A stretch of 60,289 nucleotides of DNA from an uncultured Alistipes sp. GTDB lineage: Bacteria > Bacteroidota > Bacteroidia > Bacteroidales > Rikenellaceae. Positions 19,414 through 28,397 of the stretch are shown in pieces (within the stretch, counting starts at the first letter, position 1; the number at the start of each line of letters is the position of its first letter). Position numbers and translations under genes: made by a program. A model generated the notes under the pieces. That model made no database searches, was not told where the DNA came from, and saw only the letters and a list, made by a program, of their open reading frames with translations. The stretch is from positions 1 through 60,289 of the forward strand of contig UQUQ01000012.1 of NCBI GenBank assembly GCA_900544265.1, in the 5' to 3' direction.

Positions 19414-20706
19414 CTATGCGAACAGGGCGCTCACGCGGGCCGCCACATCGTCCGGATCGGGCTCCAGCGGGAAGACATGGCTCGGCTGGAGGTACCACAG
19501 CTCCTTCTCGGCCTTGAAGTGCTCCTCGCCGCCGCCCGTGATGTTGAGCATCACCGTGGCATCCTTCTCGACCTTGCCGTCGGCCACGGCCTTGATGAGC
19601 GAAGCCAGCGCCACACCCGCCGCCGAGTAGATGTCGACCCCCTCCAGCTCCTTGAAGAGCTTGCGGGCCTTGCGGGCCTGGGCGTTCGTCGCCACGAACA
19701 TCTCGCCGTTCGTGGCCTTCAGCGCGTCGTAGAGGCCCCCGGCCAGTCCGTAGGGAGGCCGGCGGTTCGAGAGCACCTTGGCGTCGATGATCTCCGCGTC
19801 GCGGCGCGCCTTGTCGTCGTCATAGGGCAGCATCTTGCGCGAATCGGCGCGCCAGGCGTCGTACATCGGCACGAACGGGGCATTCTGCGACACCATCAGC
19901 TTCATCGTGTTGCTGCCGAAACGGCCGTCCTCAATGAGGCGCATGTTGGCCTCCCAGGCGGCAATGGCGCCCGTGCCGCTGCCCACGGCCTGGAAATAGT
20001 AGTCCGGAATGCGGCCGATCGTCGTCACGGCCGAGAGCACCGTGCAGGCCATGCCGTCACGGCGCGCGATGTTCTTCGCTCCGCCCTCGGCATAGAAGCC
20101 CGGCGTCTTGAGGGCGATGTCGCTCAGGTGGATGGCATCGAAGTAGTCGCCGCCCTTCTCGCACGAGATGAGCTTCACGCAGGGATTCAGTGGCTCCTCG
20201 AACCACAGAGCGCCGATATTGTCGTAGGGCACCGACAGCAGCAGCTTGATGTGGTTGTCGGAGCAGACCTTGGCGAAGGCTCGTGCCGTATTGCCGGCCG
20301 ACGCAACCACCAGCACGCGCTGCTCGTCCTCGGCCGTGCGACCGCAGACCGTGTAGGCCTCGGTCTCCTTGAACGAGCAGGTCGTCATCGTCGCCCCGAT
20401 GGCCGGATAGTAGCCGTTGAAGGTGATCCACAGATTCTCCAGTCCGAGGTGTGCGGCCAGCCCCTTGCTGCGGTAGGTCACGGGGGCCGACGACCCCTTC
20501 AGGATGCGACGCACGGGCATCCAGTCGCAGAAGCGGTAGAGGCCCCACTCGGCGGGTTTCACTTCGAGCTGCCTGCGAGCATAGCGTGCGCGCACGAGCG
20601 ACGGCGTCTTGCACTGCGGATCGGCGAGCGTCCAGCCCTCGTCGGGAAATTCACGTCCCGTGGCCACGCACTCGAGCGTATAGGAGGTAGGTTCAAATTT
20701 TTCCAT
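19414..20706 (-). CDS. probable cysteate synthase (threonine-synthase-like PLP enzyme)
   Basis: 430 residues, fold-type II PLP enzyme. The PLP lysine is K113 in TTCSFKETEAY. The substrate loop is VVASAGNTARAFA (about 133-145) and the phosphate-binding loop GSGTGAIAAWEAN (about 242-254). The overall sequence (FNGYYPAIGATMTTCSFKE; TEAYTV) matches my memory of the cysteate synthase family first described in Methanosarcina, which makes L-cysteate from O-phosphoserine and sulfite. True threonine synthases differ in these regions. In Alistipes and relatives cysteate is the head-group precursor of sulfonolipids. It follows the nspC-type decarboxylase by 31 bp and is probably cotranscribed with it. 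Alternative call: an unusual threonine synthase. Confidence 0.72.
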   Translation of the reverse strand: MEKFEPTSYTLECVATGREFPDEGWTLADPQCKTPSLVRARYARRQLEVKPAEWGLYRFCDWMPVRRILKGSSAPVTYRSKGLAAHLGLENLWITFNGYYPAIGATMTTCSFKETEAYTVCGRTAEDEQRVLVVASAGNTARAFAKVCSDNHIKLLLSVPYDNIGALWFEEPLNPCVKLISCEKGGDYFDAIHLSDIALKTPGFYAEGGAKNIARRDGMACTVLSAVTTIGRIPDYYFQAVGSGTGAIAAWEANMRLIEDGRFGSNTMKLMVSQNAPFVPMYDAWRADSRKMLPYDDDKARRDAEIIDAKVLSNRRPPYGLAGGLYDALKATNGEMFVATNAQARKARKLFKELEGVDIYSAAGVALASLIKAVADGKVEKDATVMLNITGGGEEHFKAEKELWYLQPSHVFPLEPDPDDVAARVSALFA

Positions 20707-20737
20707 CTATTCTGTTTGTGTTGCGATTTGTTTGCGG

Positions 20738-21877
<1,140 letters not shown>

Positions 21878-21903
21878 CGGGATGCTTTCATTCAAAACGG
21901 ATA

Positions 21904-21911
21904 CAAAATTA
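21904..21911 (-). promoter_or_regulatory. -7 element for the nspC / cysteate synthase unit
   Basis: Minus strand TAATTTTG, a perfect TAnnTTTG, 26 nt before the nspC ATG. No clear TTG 19-21 nt further upstream. Confidence 0.5.
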
Positions 21912-22001
21912 ACAATTTCGTCGCGAATCGCGTTCCGCGTGCGTCGGAAATTCGGATAAATACGCATTTATACTTACCCGGTCCGCCCTACCCTCCACCG
22001 G

Positions 22002-22255
22002 CAGCCACGGCAGAGAGTTCCCGGCCGTTCCAAGAGGCACCGCGGAAGGTTCCGGCCGCCGGACAAGGCGCCGTGCAGGGCTCCCGGCCGCCCAAAAAGC
22101 CGCGGCAGAGAGTTCCCGGCCGCCGGACAAGGCGCCGTGCAGGGCTCCCGACCGCCCAAAAAGCCGCGGCAGAGGGCTCCCGGCCGCCTCAAGAGACGCC
22201 GTGCAGGGCTCCCGGCCGTTCAAAGAGGCGCCGCGGAGAGTTCCCGGCCACGCGC
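22002..22255. repeat. GC-rich minisatellite between nspC and the cysteine dioxygenase gene
   Basis: About eight imperfect units of 30-34 bp in an alternating pattern, so the clearest period is 64 bp: a segment beginning CCGGCCGCCGGACAAGGCG at 22052 recurs at 22116. Typical cores are GTGCAGGGCTCCCGGCCG and GCCGCGGCAGAGAGTTCCCG. On the minus strand, which is the sense of the upstream dioxygenase gene, CTCTGCCGCGGCTTTTTGGG appears twice (around 22090 and 22154), a GC palindrome followed by T5. No gene is supported in 21912-22281. Confidence 0.85.
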
Positions 22256-22281
22256 CGGGCCCTGCGGCGGGGCGACGGTCC

Positions 22282-22839
22282 CTACTCCGCCTCGGTGAAG
22301 GTGACACCCCGCAGCGCATCGTCCGAATAGACATGCAGGCTGTGGCCGGTCTCGCTCAGACAGGTGATCCGATGCAGGTGGTTGTCGAAACGCCCCGGCG
22401 CCCCGACGGCAAAGAGGCACTCGCGTCGGTCGATGATCCGCTCGCCGACGCGGCGGGCCGTCCGGTCGGTCACCGGCTCGAAGATCTCGACGCGGAACAC
22501 CCCGTCGGCAAAGTGGTAGCCCGCAAAGGCCGGATGTCCGTGAATGGTCGTCGCATTGCCGCGCTTCCAGCTCATCACGAGCGCCTCCCAGTGCGTGCGG
22601 GGGCAGCGCCCGAGGTAGCTCCGCACATAGCTGCGGTCGGAGTAGCGGTCGAACGACCCGAGCGGGTGGGTCTCGAGCCACGGCATCACATAGTCGCGGA
22701 TCCGCTCGCCCGTCGCGGGGCCCAGCGGGGCGGCGGTGGCGAGGGTCAGCAGTTCATCGAAAAAGGTCCCGTAGTCGGCGCGCGTGTCGCACGGTTCATC
22801 GTAACGGGCAGCCAGCGTGACAGTCTCTTCTGATCGCAT
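22282..22839 (-). CDS. cysteine dioxygenase (type I, cupin)
   Basis: 185 residues, cupin fold. Iron ligands H100 and H102 sit in NATTIHGHPAFAGYHF and H156 in FDNHLHRITCLSETGHSLHV, matching the HxH...H pattern and the HRxxxxS..SLHxY block of cysteine dioxygenases; Y171 is in the position of the Tyr crosslinked in the animal enzyme. It oxidises cysteine to cysteine sulfinate with O2, or a related thiol; a non-cysteine thiol dioxygenase is the main alternative. Its oxygen need is notable for a presumed anaerobe. Transcribed alone: downstream is the repeat array, upstream a 258-bp spacer. Confidence 0.8.
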   Translation of the reverse strand: MRSEETVTLAARYDEPCDTRADYGTFFDELLTLATAAPLGPATGERIRDYVMPWLETHPLGSFDRYSDRSYVRSYLGRCPRTHWEALVMSWKRGNATTIHGHPAFAGYHFADGVFRVEIFEPVTDRTARRVGERIIDRRECLFAVGAPGRFDNHLHRITCLSETGHSLHVYSDDALRGVTFTEAE

Positions 22840-22964
22840 GTTCGGACAGTATTTCTCTTTTGAGGATAAAGGTAGCGGATTTCCCCGTTCCGGCGGTCAG
22901 TAGAAATACCTAAATTCGGGTGCGACCCGCCTTCACGGGGACTTCCTCCGCCCCGCACGGCACA

Positions 22965-22997
22965 TAAAAAACGGACGGCCCCATGTGGGACCGTCCG
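22965..22997 (-). terminator. terminator of the carboxynorspermidine synthase gene
   Basis: Minus strand CGGACGGTCCCA-CAT-GGGGCCGTCCG stem (22972-22997) followed by TTTTTT. It lies 100 bp after the stop at 23098. Confidence 0.88.
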
Positions 22998-23097
22998 CAT
23001 ATCGGACAACGATCTGCCGGAAGTTTCCTGCTCCGCTGTCCTCTCCGAATCCGGAGGCGGGAGACCGGGAGGTGAAGGAAATCCGACGGCAACGACG

Positions 23098-24288
23098 TCA
23101 CATCTCGATGTCAACGTCGAACAGCTCGTGCCACGGGAGCCCCTGCTCGCCCAGCTCCGCGAGGAACGGATCGGGATCGAACTCCTCGACGTTGAAGACG
23201 CCGGCTCCGCGCCACAGCCCCTTGGCCCACATGGCGGCACCCAGCGCCGCGGGCACGCCCGTCGTGAACGAGACGGCCTGCGTGCCGGTCTCCTTGTAGG
23301 CCTGTTCGTGGTCGCAGTTGTTGTAGATATAATAGGTGTGCTCCTTGCCGTCCTTCACACCGCGGATGCGGCAGCCGATCGAGGTCTGACCGTGGTAGTT
23401 GGCCCCCAGCGACTTGGGATCGGGCAGCACGGCCTTCAGGAACTGGATCGGCACGATCTCGACGCCGTTGTAGAGGATCGGGTCGATGCGGGCCATGCCG
23501 ATGTCCTGAATGACGCGCAGGTGCGTGAGGTACTCCTTGCCGAAGGTCATCCAGAAGCGGGCGCGCTTGATCGTCGGATAGTTCTTCACGAGCGATTCGA
23601 GCTCCTCGTGGTAGATGACGTAGGACTCGCGCTCGCCGATGCCGGGATAGTGCAGCGGGCGGTGAATCTCGTGGGGTTCGGTCACGATCCACTGACCGTT
23701 TTCGTAGTAGCGGCCCTTCTGCGTCACCTCGCGGATGTTGATCTCGGGGTTGAAGTTCGTGGCGAAGGCCATGCCGTGGTTGCCGGCGTTGCAGTCCACG
23801 ATGTCGAGGTAATGGATCTCGTCGAAGTGGTGCTTGGCGGCATAGGCCGTGAAGATGGCCGTCACGCCCGGATCGAATCCGCAGCCGAGGATCGCCGTGA
23901 GGCCCGCCGCCTTGAAGCGGTCCTGATAGGCCCACTGCCACGAATATTCAAAGTGCGCCTCGTCTCGGGGCTCGTAGTTGGCCGTGTCGAGGTAGTTGCA
24001 GCCGCACTCGAGGCAGGCGTCCATGATCGTGAGGTCCTGATACGGCAGGGCGACGTTGACGACGATGTCGGGCTTGAAGGCGCGGAACAGCTCGCACAGC
24101 GCCGGCACGTTGTCGGCATCAACCTCGGCGGTCTTCACGCGGTTGCCGCCAATGGCGGCCGCCACGGCGTCGCATTTGGATTTGGTACGGCTGGCCAACA
24201 TCACGTCCGTGAAGACGGGATTGGCGGCAATCTTCTGGGTCACGACCGTTCCGACGCCACCCGCACCGATGATAAGGGCTCTACACAT
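23098..24288 (-). CDS. carboxynorspermidine/carboxyspermidine synthase (saccharopine-dehydrogenase family)
   Basis: 396 residues. The N-terminal Rossmann fold has ALIIGAGGVGTVVTQKIA and the family segments LASRTKSKC, CLECGCNYLDTANYEP, LGCGFDPGVTAIFTAYA and NAGNHGMAFATNFNPEINIREV. It condenses aspartate-semialdehyde with putrescine or diaminopropane and reduces the imine with NADPH to carboxyspermidine, which the nspC product then decarboxylates. This carboxyspermidine route replaces S-adenosylmethionine-dependent spermidine synthesis in gut Bacteroidota. It has its own full-consensus promoter (24337-24366) and terminator. Confidence 0.93.
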   Translation of the reverse strand: MCRALIIGAGGVGTVVTQKIAANPVFTDVMLASRTKSKCDAVAAAIGGNRVKTAEVDADNVPALCELFRAFKPDIVVNVALPYQDLTIMDACLECGCNYLDTANYEPRDEAHFEYSWQWAYQDRFKAAGLTAILGCGFDPGVTAIFTAYAAKHHFDEIHYLDIVDCNAGNHGMAFATNFNPEINIREVTQKGRYYENGQWIVTEPHEIHRPLHYPGIGERESYVIYHEELESLVKNYPTIKRARFWMTFGKEYLTHLRVIQDIGMARIDPILYNGVEIVPIQFLKAVLPDPKSLGANYHGQTSIGCRIRGVKDGKEHTYYIYNNCDHEQAYKETGTQAVSFTTGVPAALGAAMWAKGLWRGAGVFNVEEFDPDPFLAELGEQGLPWHELFDVDIEM

Positions 24289-24336
24289 AGGTATGAGAAT
24301 TAATGGTTCAGTTTACGCATTTGCGCATTGCGCATA

Positions 24337-24366
24337 CAAAAATATCGTTTTATTTCGGCAATCCAA
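24337..24366 (-). promoter_or_regulatory. promoter of the carboxynorspermidine synthase gene
   Basis: Minus strand TTG (24364-24366, part of TTTTG), 19 nt, TATTTTTG (24337-24344); 48 nt before the ATG. Confidence 0.75.
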
Positions 24367-24406
24367 AATCCCGGGGAAAAATTTGCCGTGCGGCGAGATG
24401 CGGGAA

Positions 24407-24479
24407 GGATGCAGCGGCGTGCGGCGGAAGACGGGAGACAGCAGGCATACGGCGGGTTGCGGCGGTGTACGGCGGAAAA
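24407..24479. repeat. 48-bp imperfect direct repeat, CGG-rich
   Basis: GGATGCAGCGGCGTGCGGCG (from 24407) and GGTTGCGGCGGTGTACGGCG (from 24455) are 25-bp copies with six differences, 48 bp apart, between the synthase promoter and the tRNA-Lys terminator. No gene is supported here. Confidence 0.5.
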
Positions 24480-24498
24480 CGGCATTCGGGTCCCGGCA

Positions 24499-24532
24499 CA
24501 AAAAAGAGAGGAAAGCCGCGACTTTCCTCTCT
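24499..24532 (-). terminator. terminator of tRNA-Lys
   Basis: AGAGAGGAAAG (24505-24515) / CTTTCCTCTCT (24522-24532), perfect 11-bp stem, with a T-run on the minus strand. It begins 3 nt after the CCA end. Confidence 0.88.
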
Positions 24533-24534
24533 TT

Positions 24535-24610
24535 TGGTGAACCCGCTGGGGCTCGAACCCAGGACCCCAACATTAAAAGTGTTGTGCTCTACCTGCTGAG
24601 CTACGGATTC
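24535..24610 (-). tRNA. tRNA-Lys (UUU)
   Basis: Minus strand: acceptor GAATCCG / CGGGTTC with discriminator A and encoded CCA; D arm GTAGCTCAGCAGGTAGAGC; anticodon arm CAACA-CTTTTAA-TGTTG with anticodon TTT; T arm CTGGGTTCGAGCCCCAG. Complete. Confidence 0.97.
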
Positions 24611-24646
24611 TCCGGTACCATCACGGCACAAACCGTTTTGGTGGTG

Positions 24647-24676
24647 CAAATGTACGGAATATATTTGAAAATGCAA
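24647..24676 (-). promoter_or_regulatory. promoter of tRNA-Lys
   Basis: Minus strand TTG (24674-24676), 19 nt, TACATTTG (24647-24654), full consensus, 37 nt before the tRNA. Confidence 0.75.
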
Positions 24677-24853
24677 TATCCGAAGGCTTTTTTTTCGTGC
24701 GAAGCGCCGTATGGATTCTTTTTTCGATCCTGCCCGTCCTGCCATCGCTCCTGCAGCACGCTCTTTGGTCACTGCGGCCCTGTCAAACTCCACCCATTAC
24801 AACCTCCGCACGGGATTGCATCAATAATCGGGACGAAAGCCCAACTCCGGAAT

Positions 24854-24942
24854 CCCTGAAATGCAACCGGATGGCTGCGGCTGCGGGCAACGAGGCTGCG
24901 AACAGACACAAAAAAGGCGGAACCCGCTTGTGGCAGGTCCCG
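24854..24942 (-). repeat. 89-bp dispersed repeat, copy 1, containing a terminator
   Basis: Matches 25938-26026 at 84 of 89 positions by eye; the half distal to the hairpin (24854-24903) is identical. The hairpin half is CGGGACC...GGTTCCG with one mismatch, then CCTTTTTTG on the minus strand. It lies 216 bp downstream of the lipoprotein gene at 25158. Confidence 0.85.
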
Positions 24943-25021
24943 AAAGTTCATAATGTTGCAAGACTGACAGCACCTCCTTTCTCACGTATCGGGAACGAGT
25001 TTCTCTCTTTTTTATACAGAT

Positions 25022-25053
25022 GACAGGAGGCCTGCGTGAACAGGCCTCCTGTC
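25022..25053. terminator. strong hairpin downstream of the 25158 lipoprotein gene
   Basis: GACAGGAGGCCTG (25022-25034) / CAGGCCTCCTGTC (25041-25053), 13 bp perfect, loop CGTGAA. Neither side has a long T-run, so termination is likely but not certain. It lies 104 bp after the stop codon. Confidence 0.6.
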
Positions 25054-25157
25054 GTAAATTTCAATAACGGCATTTGCGCTGAAAGTGTACGCGGAAAATC
25101 GAATCCTAATTCACAGGTGTATCCGGATGGGGGACCACAGCGTTCGGTCCGGATACA

Positions 25158-25706
25158 TTACATAATGGGCCTGGGATACATATATTTCCATTTATTACGG
25201 ATTTTCACCTTCACGAAACCATCGGCAACAAGGTCATCAGAAGCGGGCCCCAGGCCCGGAGGGCCTATGTAGATCAACTTATCCTCGGTTTGCAAATAAA
25301 CCAGTTCATCCAAATCATCAAATCCCCCCTTCTCATTCAAGGCTGCATATAAACGGGAAATATTACTTCTCACAAACACAGAATCTTCCCGGCCCTTATA
25401 GAATCGGGGATAGCAATACAGCGTATCCTGACTCGTTCGACAAAGCCCGAATTCAACACAATACCTGTCATCGACATGCATATAGATCCCGTTTCGCCGA
25501 TCAACATAAAAATAGTAACAATCCATATAATTGCCACCGGAACTCCAGGACCTTAGGGTATACAAATCCATCTTGGGCTGTTCGAGGTTGCAGAACTCCT
25601 CCCGGGACAACCTGGAACGTCGTCTGGGATCGGGGTGGTGAGGGACATAGGATGCACACGAAACCATACATAATGTCACCAAACAGATACAGACAAAATT
25701 TTTCAT
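25158..25706 (-). CDS. small lipoprotein, unknown function, AT-richer than neighbours
   Basis: 182 residues. Lipoprotein signal peptide MKNFVCICLVTLCMVSC with lipobox MVSC; then a basic PDPRRRSRLSR stretch and a soluble domain rich in Tyr, Cys and Asp (YCYPRFYKGREDSVF; KVKIRNKWKYMYP). Four further Cys after the lipid Cys. No family recognised. Its base composition and codon use (frequent ATA, AAA and TAT) are visibly AT-richer than the flanking genes, and it lies between two 89-bp direct repeats, suggesting insertion or transfer. Confidence 0.65.
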   Translation of the reverse strand: MKNFVCICLVTLCMVSCASYVPHHPDPRRRSRLSREEFCNLEQPKMDLYTLRSWSSGGNYMDCYYFYVDRRNGIYMHVDDRYCVEFGLCRTSQDTLYCYPRFYKGREDSVFVRSNISRLYAALNEKGGFDDLDELVYLQTEDKLIYIGPPGLGPASDDLVADGFVKVKIRNKWKYMYPRPIM

Positions 25707-25937
25707 GATGCGGTTTATTTGTTATCGGTTATACCTTTCAGCCTGAATATGTTTTTCAGAACCTGCAACCTCGGCACTGCTTATTGAGGATTCTCCCCGT
25801 CCGGGGCTTTTCAGTATAATGGAGCAGATCGACAGTCCCCGGCTACACTTTCTGTCAGCAAATCCGCGGCGGAATCCTGCTGTCGATGATCACTTTTGGC
25901 AAGTTACGATAATTCAGGCGGAAAAACAAATCCTCCC

Positions 25938-26026
25938 CCCTGAAATGCAACCGGATGGCTGCGGCTGCGGGCAACGAGGCTGCGAACAGCCACAAAAAAA
26001 ACGGGACCCGCTTGAGGCAGGTCCCG
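25938..26026 (-). repeat. 89-bp dispersed repeat, copy 2, containing a terminator
   Basis: Second copy of the 24854-24942 element, in the same orientation 1084 bp away. Here the hairpin is perfect and the T-run is eight long. Confidence 0.85.
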
Positions 26027-26027
26027 T
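25994..26027 (-). terminator. terminator of the GH20-GH130-GH92 operon
   Basis: Minus strand ACGGGACC / GGGTCCCGT-type stem (26001-26027) then eight T. It lies 80 bp after the stop of the last GH92 gene and forms part of the 89-bp repeat. Confidence 0.9.
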
Positions 26028-26106
26028 CCGATCCATTGGCTGCGGAACGTCTACGAACGCATGAAGAGCTGGTTCCGCGGCCGAAGCTGCCGCCAGGCAG
26101 CCGGAG

Positions 26107-28368
26107 TCAAAGTTTCGGCTCCGGCTGCATGTCGAACTCGATCACGGCGCCCTTCTGAAGCTCCGAATAGTTCAGCACCGTCCGGTCGTAGGGCTTGCCG
26201 TTGTAGAGCATGCGGCCCACATAGCGGTTGTCGGGGCTGTTGTTCGGGGCGTCAATCTCGACCGTCTCGCCGTTCTCGAGATGAATCGTCACCCGGCGGA
26301 AGAGCGGCGAGCCGAGCTGGTACTCGTCCGAGGCCGGGCAGACGGGATAGAAGCCCATCGCCGAGAAGACATACCACGCCGAGGTCTGGCCGTTATCCTC
26401 GTCGCCGCAGTAGCCGTCGGGCTTGGCCGAATAGAGGCGGTCCATCACCTCGCGCGTCCACCACTGCGCCTTGTGCGGCATGCCGGCGTAGTTGTAGAGG
26501 TAGATCATGTGCTGTGCGGGCTGGTTGCCGTGGGCGTAGTTACCCATGTTGGCCACCTGCATCTCGGTAATCTCGTGGATGCGGAAACCGTAGTAGCTGT
26601 CATCGTAGATCGGCGGCACGACGAAGACCGAGTCGAGCATCCGCCCGAACTCCTCGCGTCCGCCCATCAGCTCGGCCAGTCCCTCGACGTCGTGGAACAC
26701 CGACCACGTGTAGTGCCACGCATTGCCCTCGGTGAAGGCGTCGCCCCACTTGTAGGGGCTGAACGGCGTCTGGAACGTGCCGTCGGCATTGCGGCCGCGC
26801 ATGAGTTTCGTCTCCGGATCGAAGAGGTTGCGGTAGTTCTTCGCGGCCTTGTCGAGCAGGGCGGCATCGTCGCTGCGGCCGAGGTGCTCGGCCACGCGGG
26901 CGATGCACCAGTCGTCGTAGGCGTATTCGAGCGTGCGTGCGGCATTCTCGGGGATGTTCACGTCATAGGGAACGTATCCCAGCGTATTGTAGTACTCGTG
27001 TCCCAGGCGGCCCGTCGAGCTGACCGTCGGATGCACCTGCATGCGGCCGCTCATCATCGCCTCGTAGAGCGTTTCGACATCCTCGGCAGGCGTCACGCCC
27101 TTGAGGATGGCATCCGAGACGACCGACGCCGAGTTGTTGCCCACCATGCAGCCGCGGTGGCCCGGCGAGGCCCACTCGGGAAGGAAGCCGCTCTCGCGGT
27201 AGGTGTTTGCCAGGCCGGCCTGAATCTCGGCGTTGACCGACGGATAAACGAGATTCAGCAGCGGGAAGAGGCAGCGGAACGTATCCCAGAAGCCCGTGTC
27301 GGTGTACATGTATCCGGGCAGCACCTTGCCATTATAGGGGCTGTAGTGCACGGGCTGGCCCTTTTCGTCGATCTCGTAGAACTTGCGCGGGAAGAGCGTC
27401 GAGCGGTAGAGGCACGAGTAGAAGGTGCGCAGCTGGTCGGTCGTGCCGCCCGAGACCTCGATGCGGCCCAGCACCTCGTCCCAGCGAGCCTGTGCCTTCT
27501 CCCTGAGCTGCTCGAACGTCTCCTCGCCCAGCTCGCCGAGGTTGCGCAGCGCCTGCTGCTCGGAGATGAACGACGACGCCACGCGGGCCTCGATCCGTTC
27601 GCCGCGGCGCGTCGTGAAGTGCACCTTCGCCAGGGCGTGGTCGCCCGTCGCCTCGTGCGCCCCGTCGAGCACCTTGCCGTCGAGCATCACGTCGAAGCCC
27701 TCGAACGAGCGGTCGAAGCGGATGACGAACCAGTTGCGGAAGTTCTCGGGCACGCCGCCGCTGTTGCGCGTCGTGTAGCCCACAACCGTGCGGTTGTCGG
27801 GCATCACGCGCACATAGGAGCCGCGGTCGAAGGCGTCGACGACCACGCCCGACTCGTCCGATGCGGGGAAGGTGAAGCGCAGCACGGCGGCGCGCTCCGT
27901 CGGCACAATCTCCGTGCGGATGTCGTGGTCGGCCAGATAGACCGAATAGTAGTAGGGACGCGCCTCCTCGCTCTGGTGCGAGAACCAGCTCTGGCGCGAC
28001 TCCTCGTCGAACTTGTCGGCGCCGCGCACGGGCATGAGCGAGAACTGTCCGTAGTCGTTGATCCACGGCGAGGGCTGGTGCGTCTGCTTGAAGCCCCGGA
28101 TCGTATGGGCGCCGTAGGTGTAGGCCCAGCCGTCGCCCATCTTGCCCGTCTGGGGCGTCCAGAAGTTCATGCCCCAGGGCAGGGCGATGGCCGGATAGGT
28201 GTTGCCCGTCGAGAGCGAGAAGTCCGAGAGCGTACCCACGAGCGTCGAGACATATTCCGAGGGGCGCAGTTGCGGCTCGGCATTTCCGCCGGCATCGCAG
28301 CGCGAGCAGGAGTTGCCGCAGCAGCACACGGCGGCGGCCAGCAGCAGGGTGAAAAGAGGTCGTATCAT
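26107..28368 (-). CDS. GH92 alpha-mannosidase
   Basis: 753 residues, the usual GH92 length. A hydrophobic N-terminus with several cysteines (TLLLAAAVCCCGNSC) indicates export, possibly as a lipoprotein, but the lipobox is ambiguous. GH92 landmarks: VSTLVGTLSDFSLSTGNTYP, GFKQTHQPSPW, SLWDT-type region TGFWDTFRCLFPL, GHRGCMVGNNSASVVSDAI, EGNAWHYTWSVFHD (holds the presumed general acid Glu), GNYAHGNQPAQHMIYLY, and GDEDNGQTSAWYVFSAMGFYP (calcium and catalytic-base region). GH92 enzymes are calcium-dependent inverting exo-alpha-mannosidases. Last gene of the operon, 29 bp after the GH92-GH125 fusion; the terminator follows. Confidence 0.93.
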   Translation of the reverse strand: MIRPLFTLLLAAAVCCCGNSCSRCDAGGNAEPQLRPSEYVSTLVGTLSDFSLSTGNTYPAIALPWGMNFWTPQTGKMGDGWAYTYGAHTIRGFKQTHQPSPWINDYGQFSLMPVRGADKFDEESRQSWFSHQSEEARPYYYSVYLADHDIRTEIVPTERAAVLRFTFPASDESGVVVDAFDRGSYVRVMPDNRTVVGYTTRNSGGVPENFRNWFVIRFDRSFEGFDVMLDGKVLDGAHEATGDHALAKVHFTTRRGERIEARVASSFISEQQALRNLGELGEETFEQLREKAQARWDEVLGRIEVSGGTTDQLRTFYSCLYRSTLFPRKFYEIDEKGQPVHYSPYNGKVLPGYMYTDTGFWDTFRCLFPLLNLVYPSVNAEIQAGLANTYRESGFLPEWASPGHRGCMVGNNSASVVSDAILKGVTPAEDVETLYEAMMSGRMQVHPTVSSTGRLGHEYYNTLGYVPYDVNIPENAARTLEYAYDDWCIARVAEHLGRSDDAALLDKAAKNYRNLFDPETKLMRGRNADGTFQTPFSPYKWGDAFTEGNAWHYTWSVFHDVEGLAELMGGREEFGRMLDSVFVVPPIYDDSYYGFRIHEITEMQVANMGNYAHGNQPAQHMIYLYNYAGMPHKAQWWTREVMDRLYSAKPDGYCGDEDNGQTSAWYVFSAMGFYPVCPASDEYQLGSPLFRRVTIHLENGETVEIDAPNNSPDNRYVGRMLYNGKPYDRTVLNYSELQKGAVIEFDMQPEPKL

Positions 28369-28397
28369 GATTTTTCGGTTTTTTCGGATTTTGCGGG

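Larger units (their letters stand above)
24622..25157. other. intergenic stretch without a gene
   Basis: Holds the tRNA-Lys promoter, one copy of the 89-bp terminator repeat (24854-24942) and a 13-bp hairpin (25022-25053). No reading frame in it has convincing protein character. Confidence 0.6.
25707..26106. other. intergenic stretch without a gene
   Basis: Contains the second 89-bp repeat with the terminator of the mannosidase operon (25938-26027) and a short CCCCGTCCGGGG hairpin near 25796. Nothing protein-like is seen. Confidence 0.6.

Noticed and set aside
24439..24454. 16-bp exact match CAGCAGGCATACGGCG with 59297-59312
   Set aside because: A single 16-mer match is expected about this often by chance in 60 kb, and the flanks do not match.
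24861..24950. Cys-rich micro-protein in the 89-bp repeat (MQPDGCGCGQRGCEQ)
   Set aside because: The two copies diverge in frame and length right after the repeat and have no ribosome-binding signal; a DNA or RNA role of the terminator region explains the repeat better.
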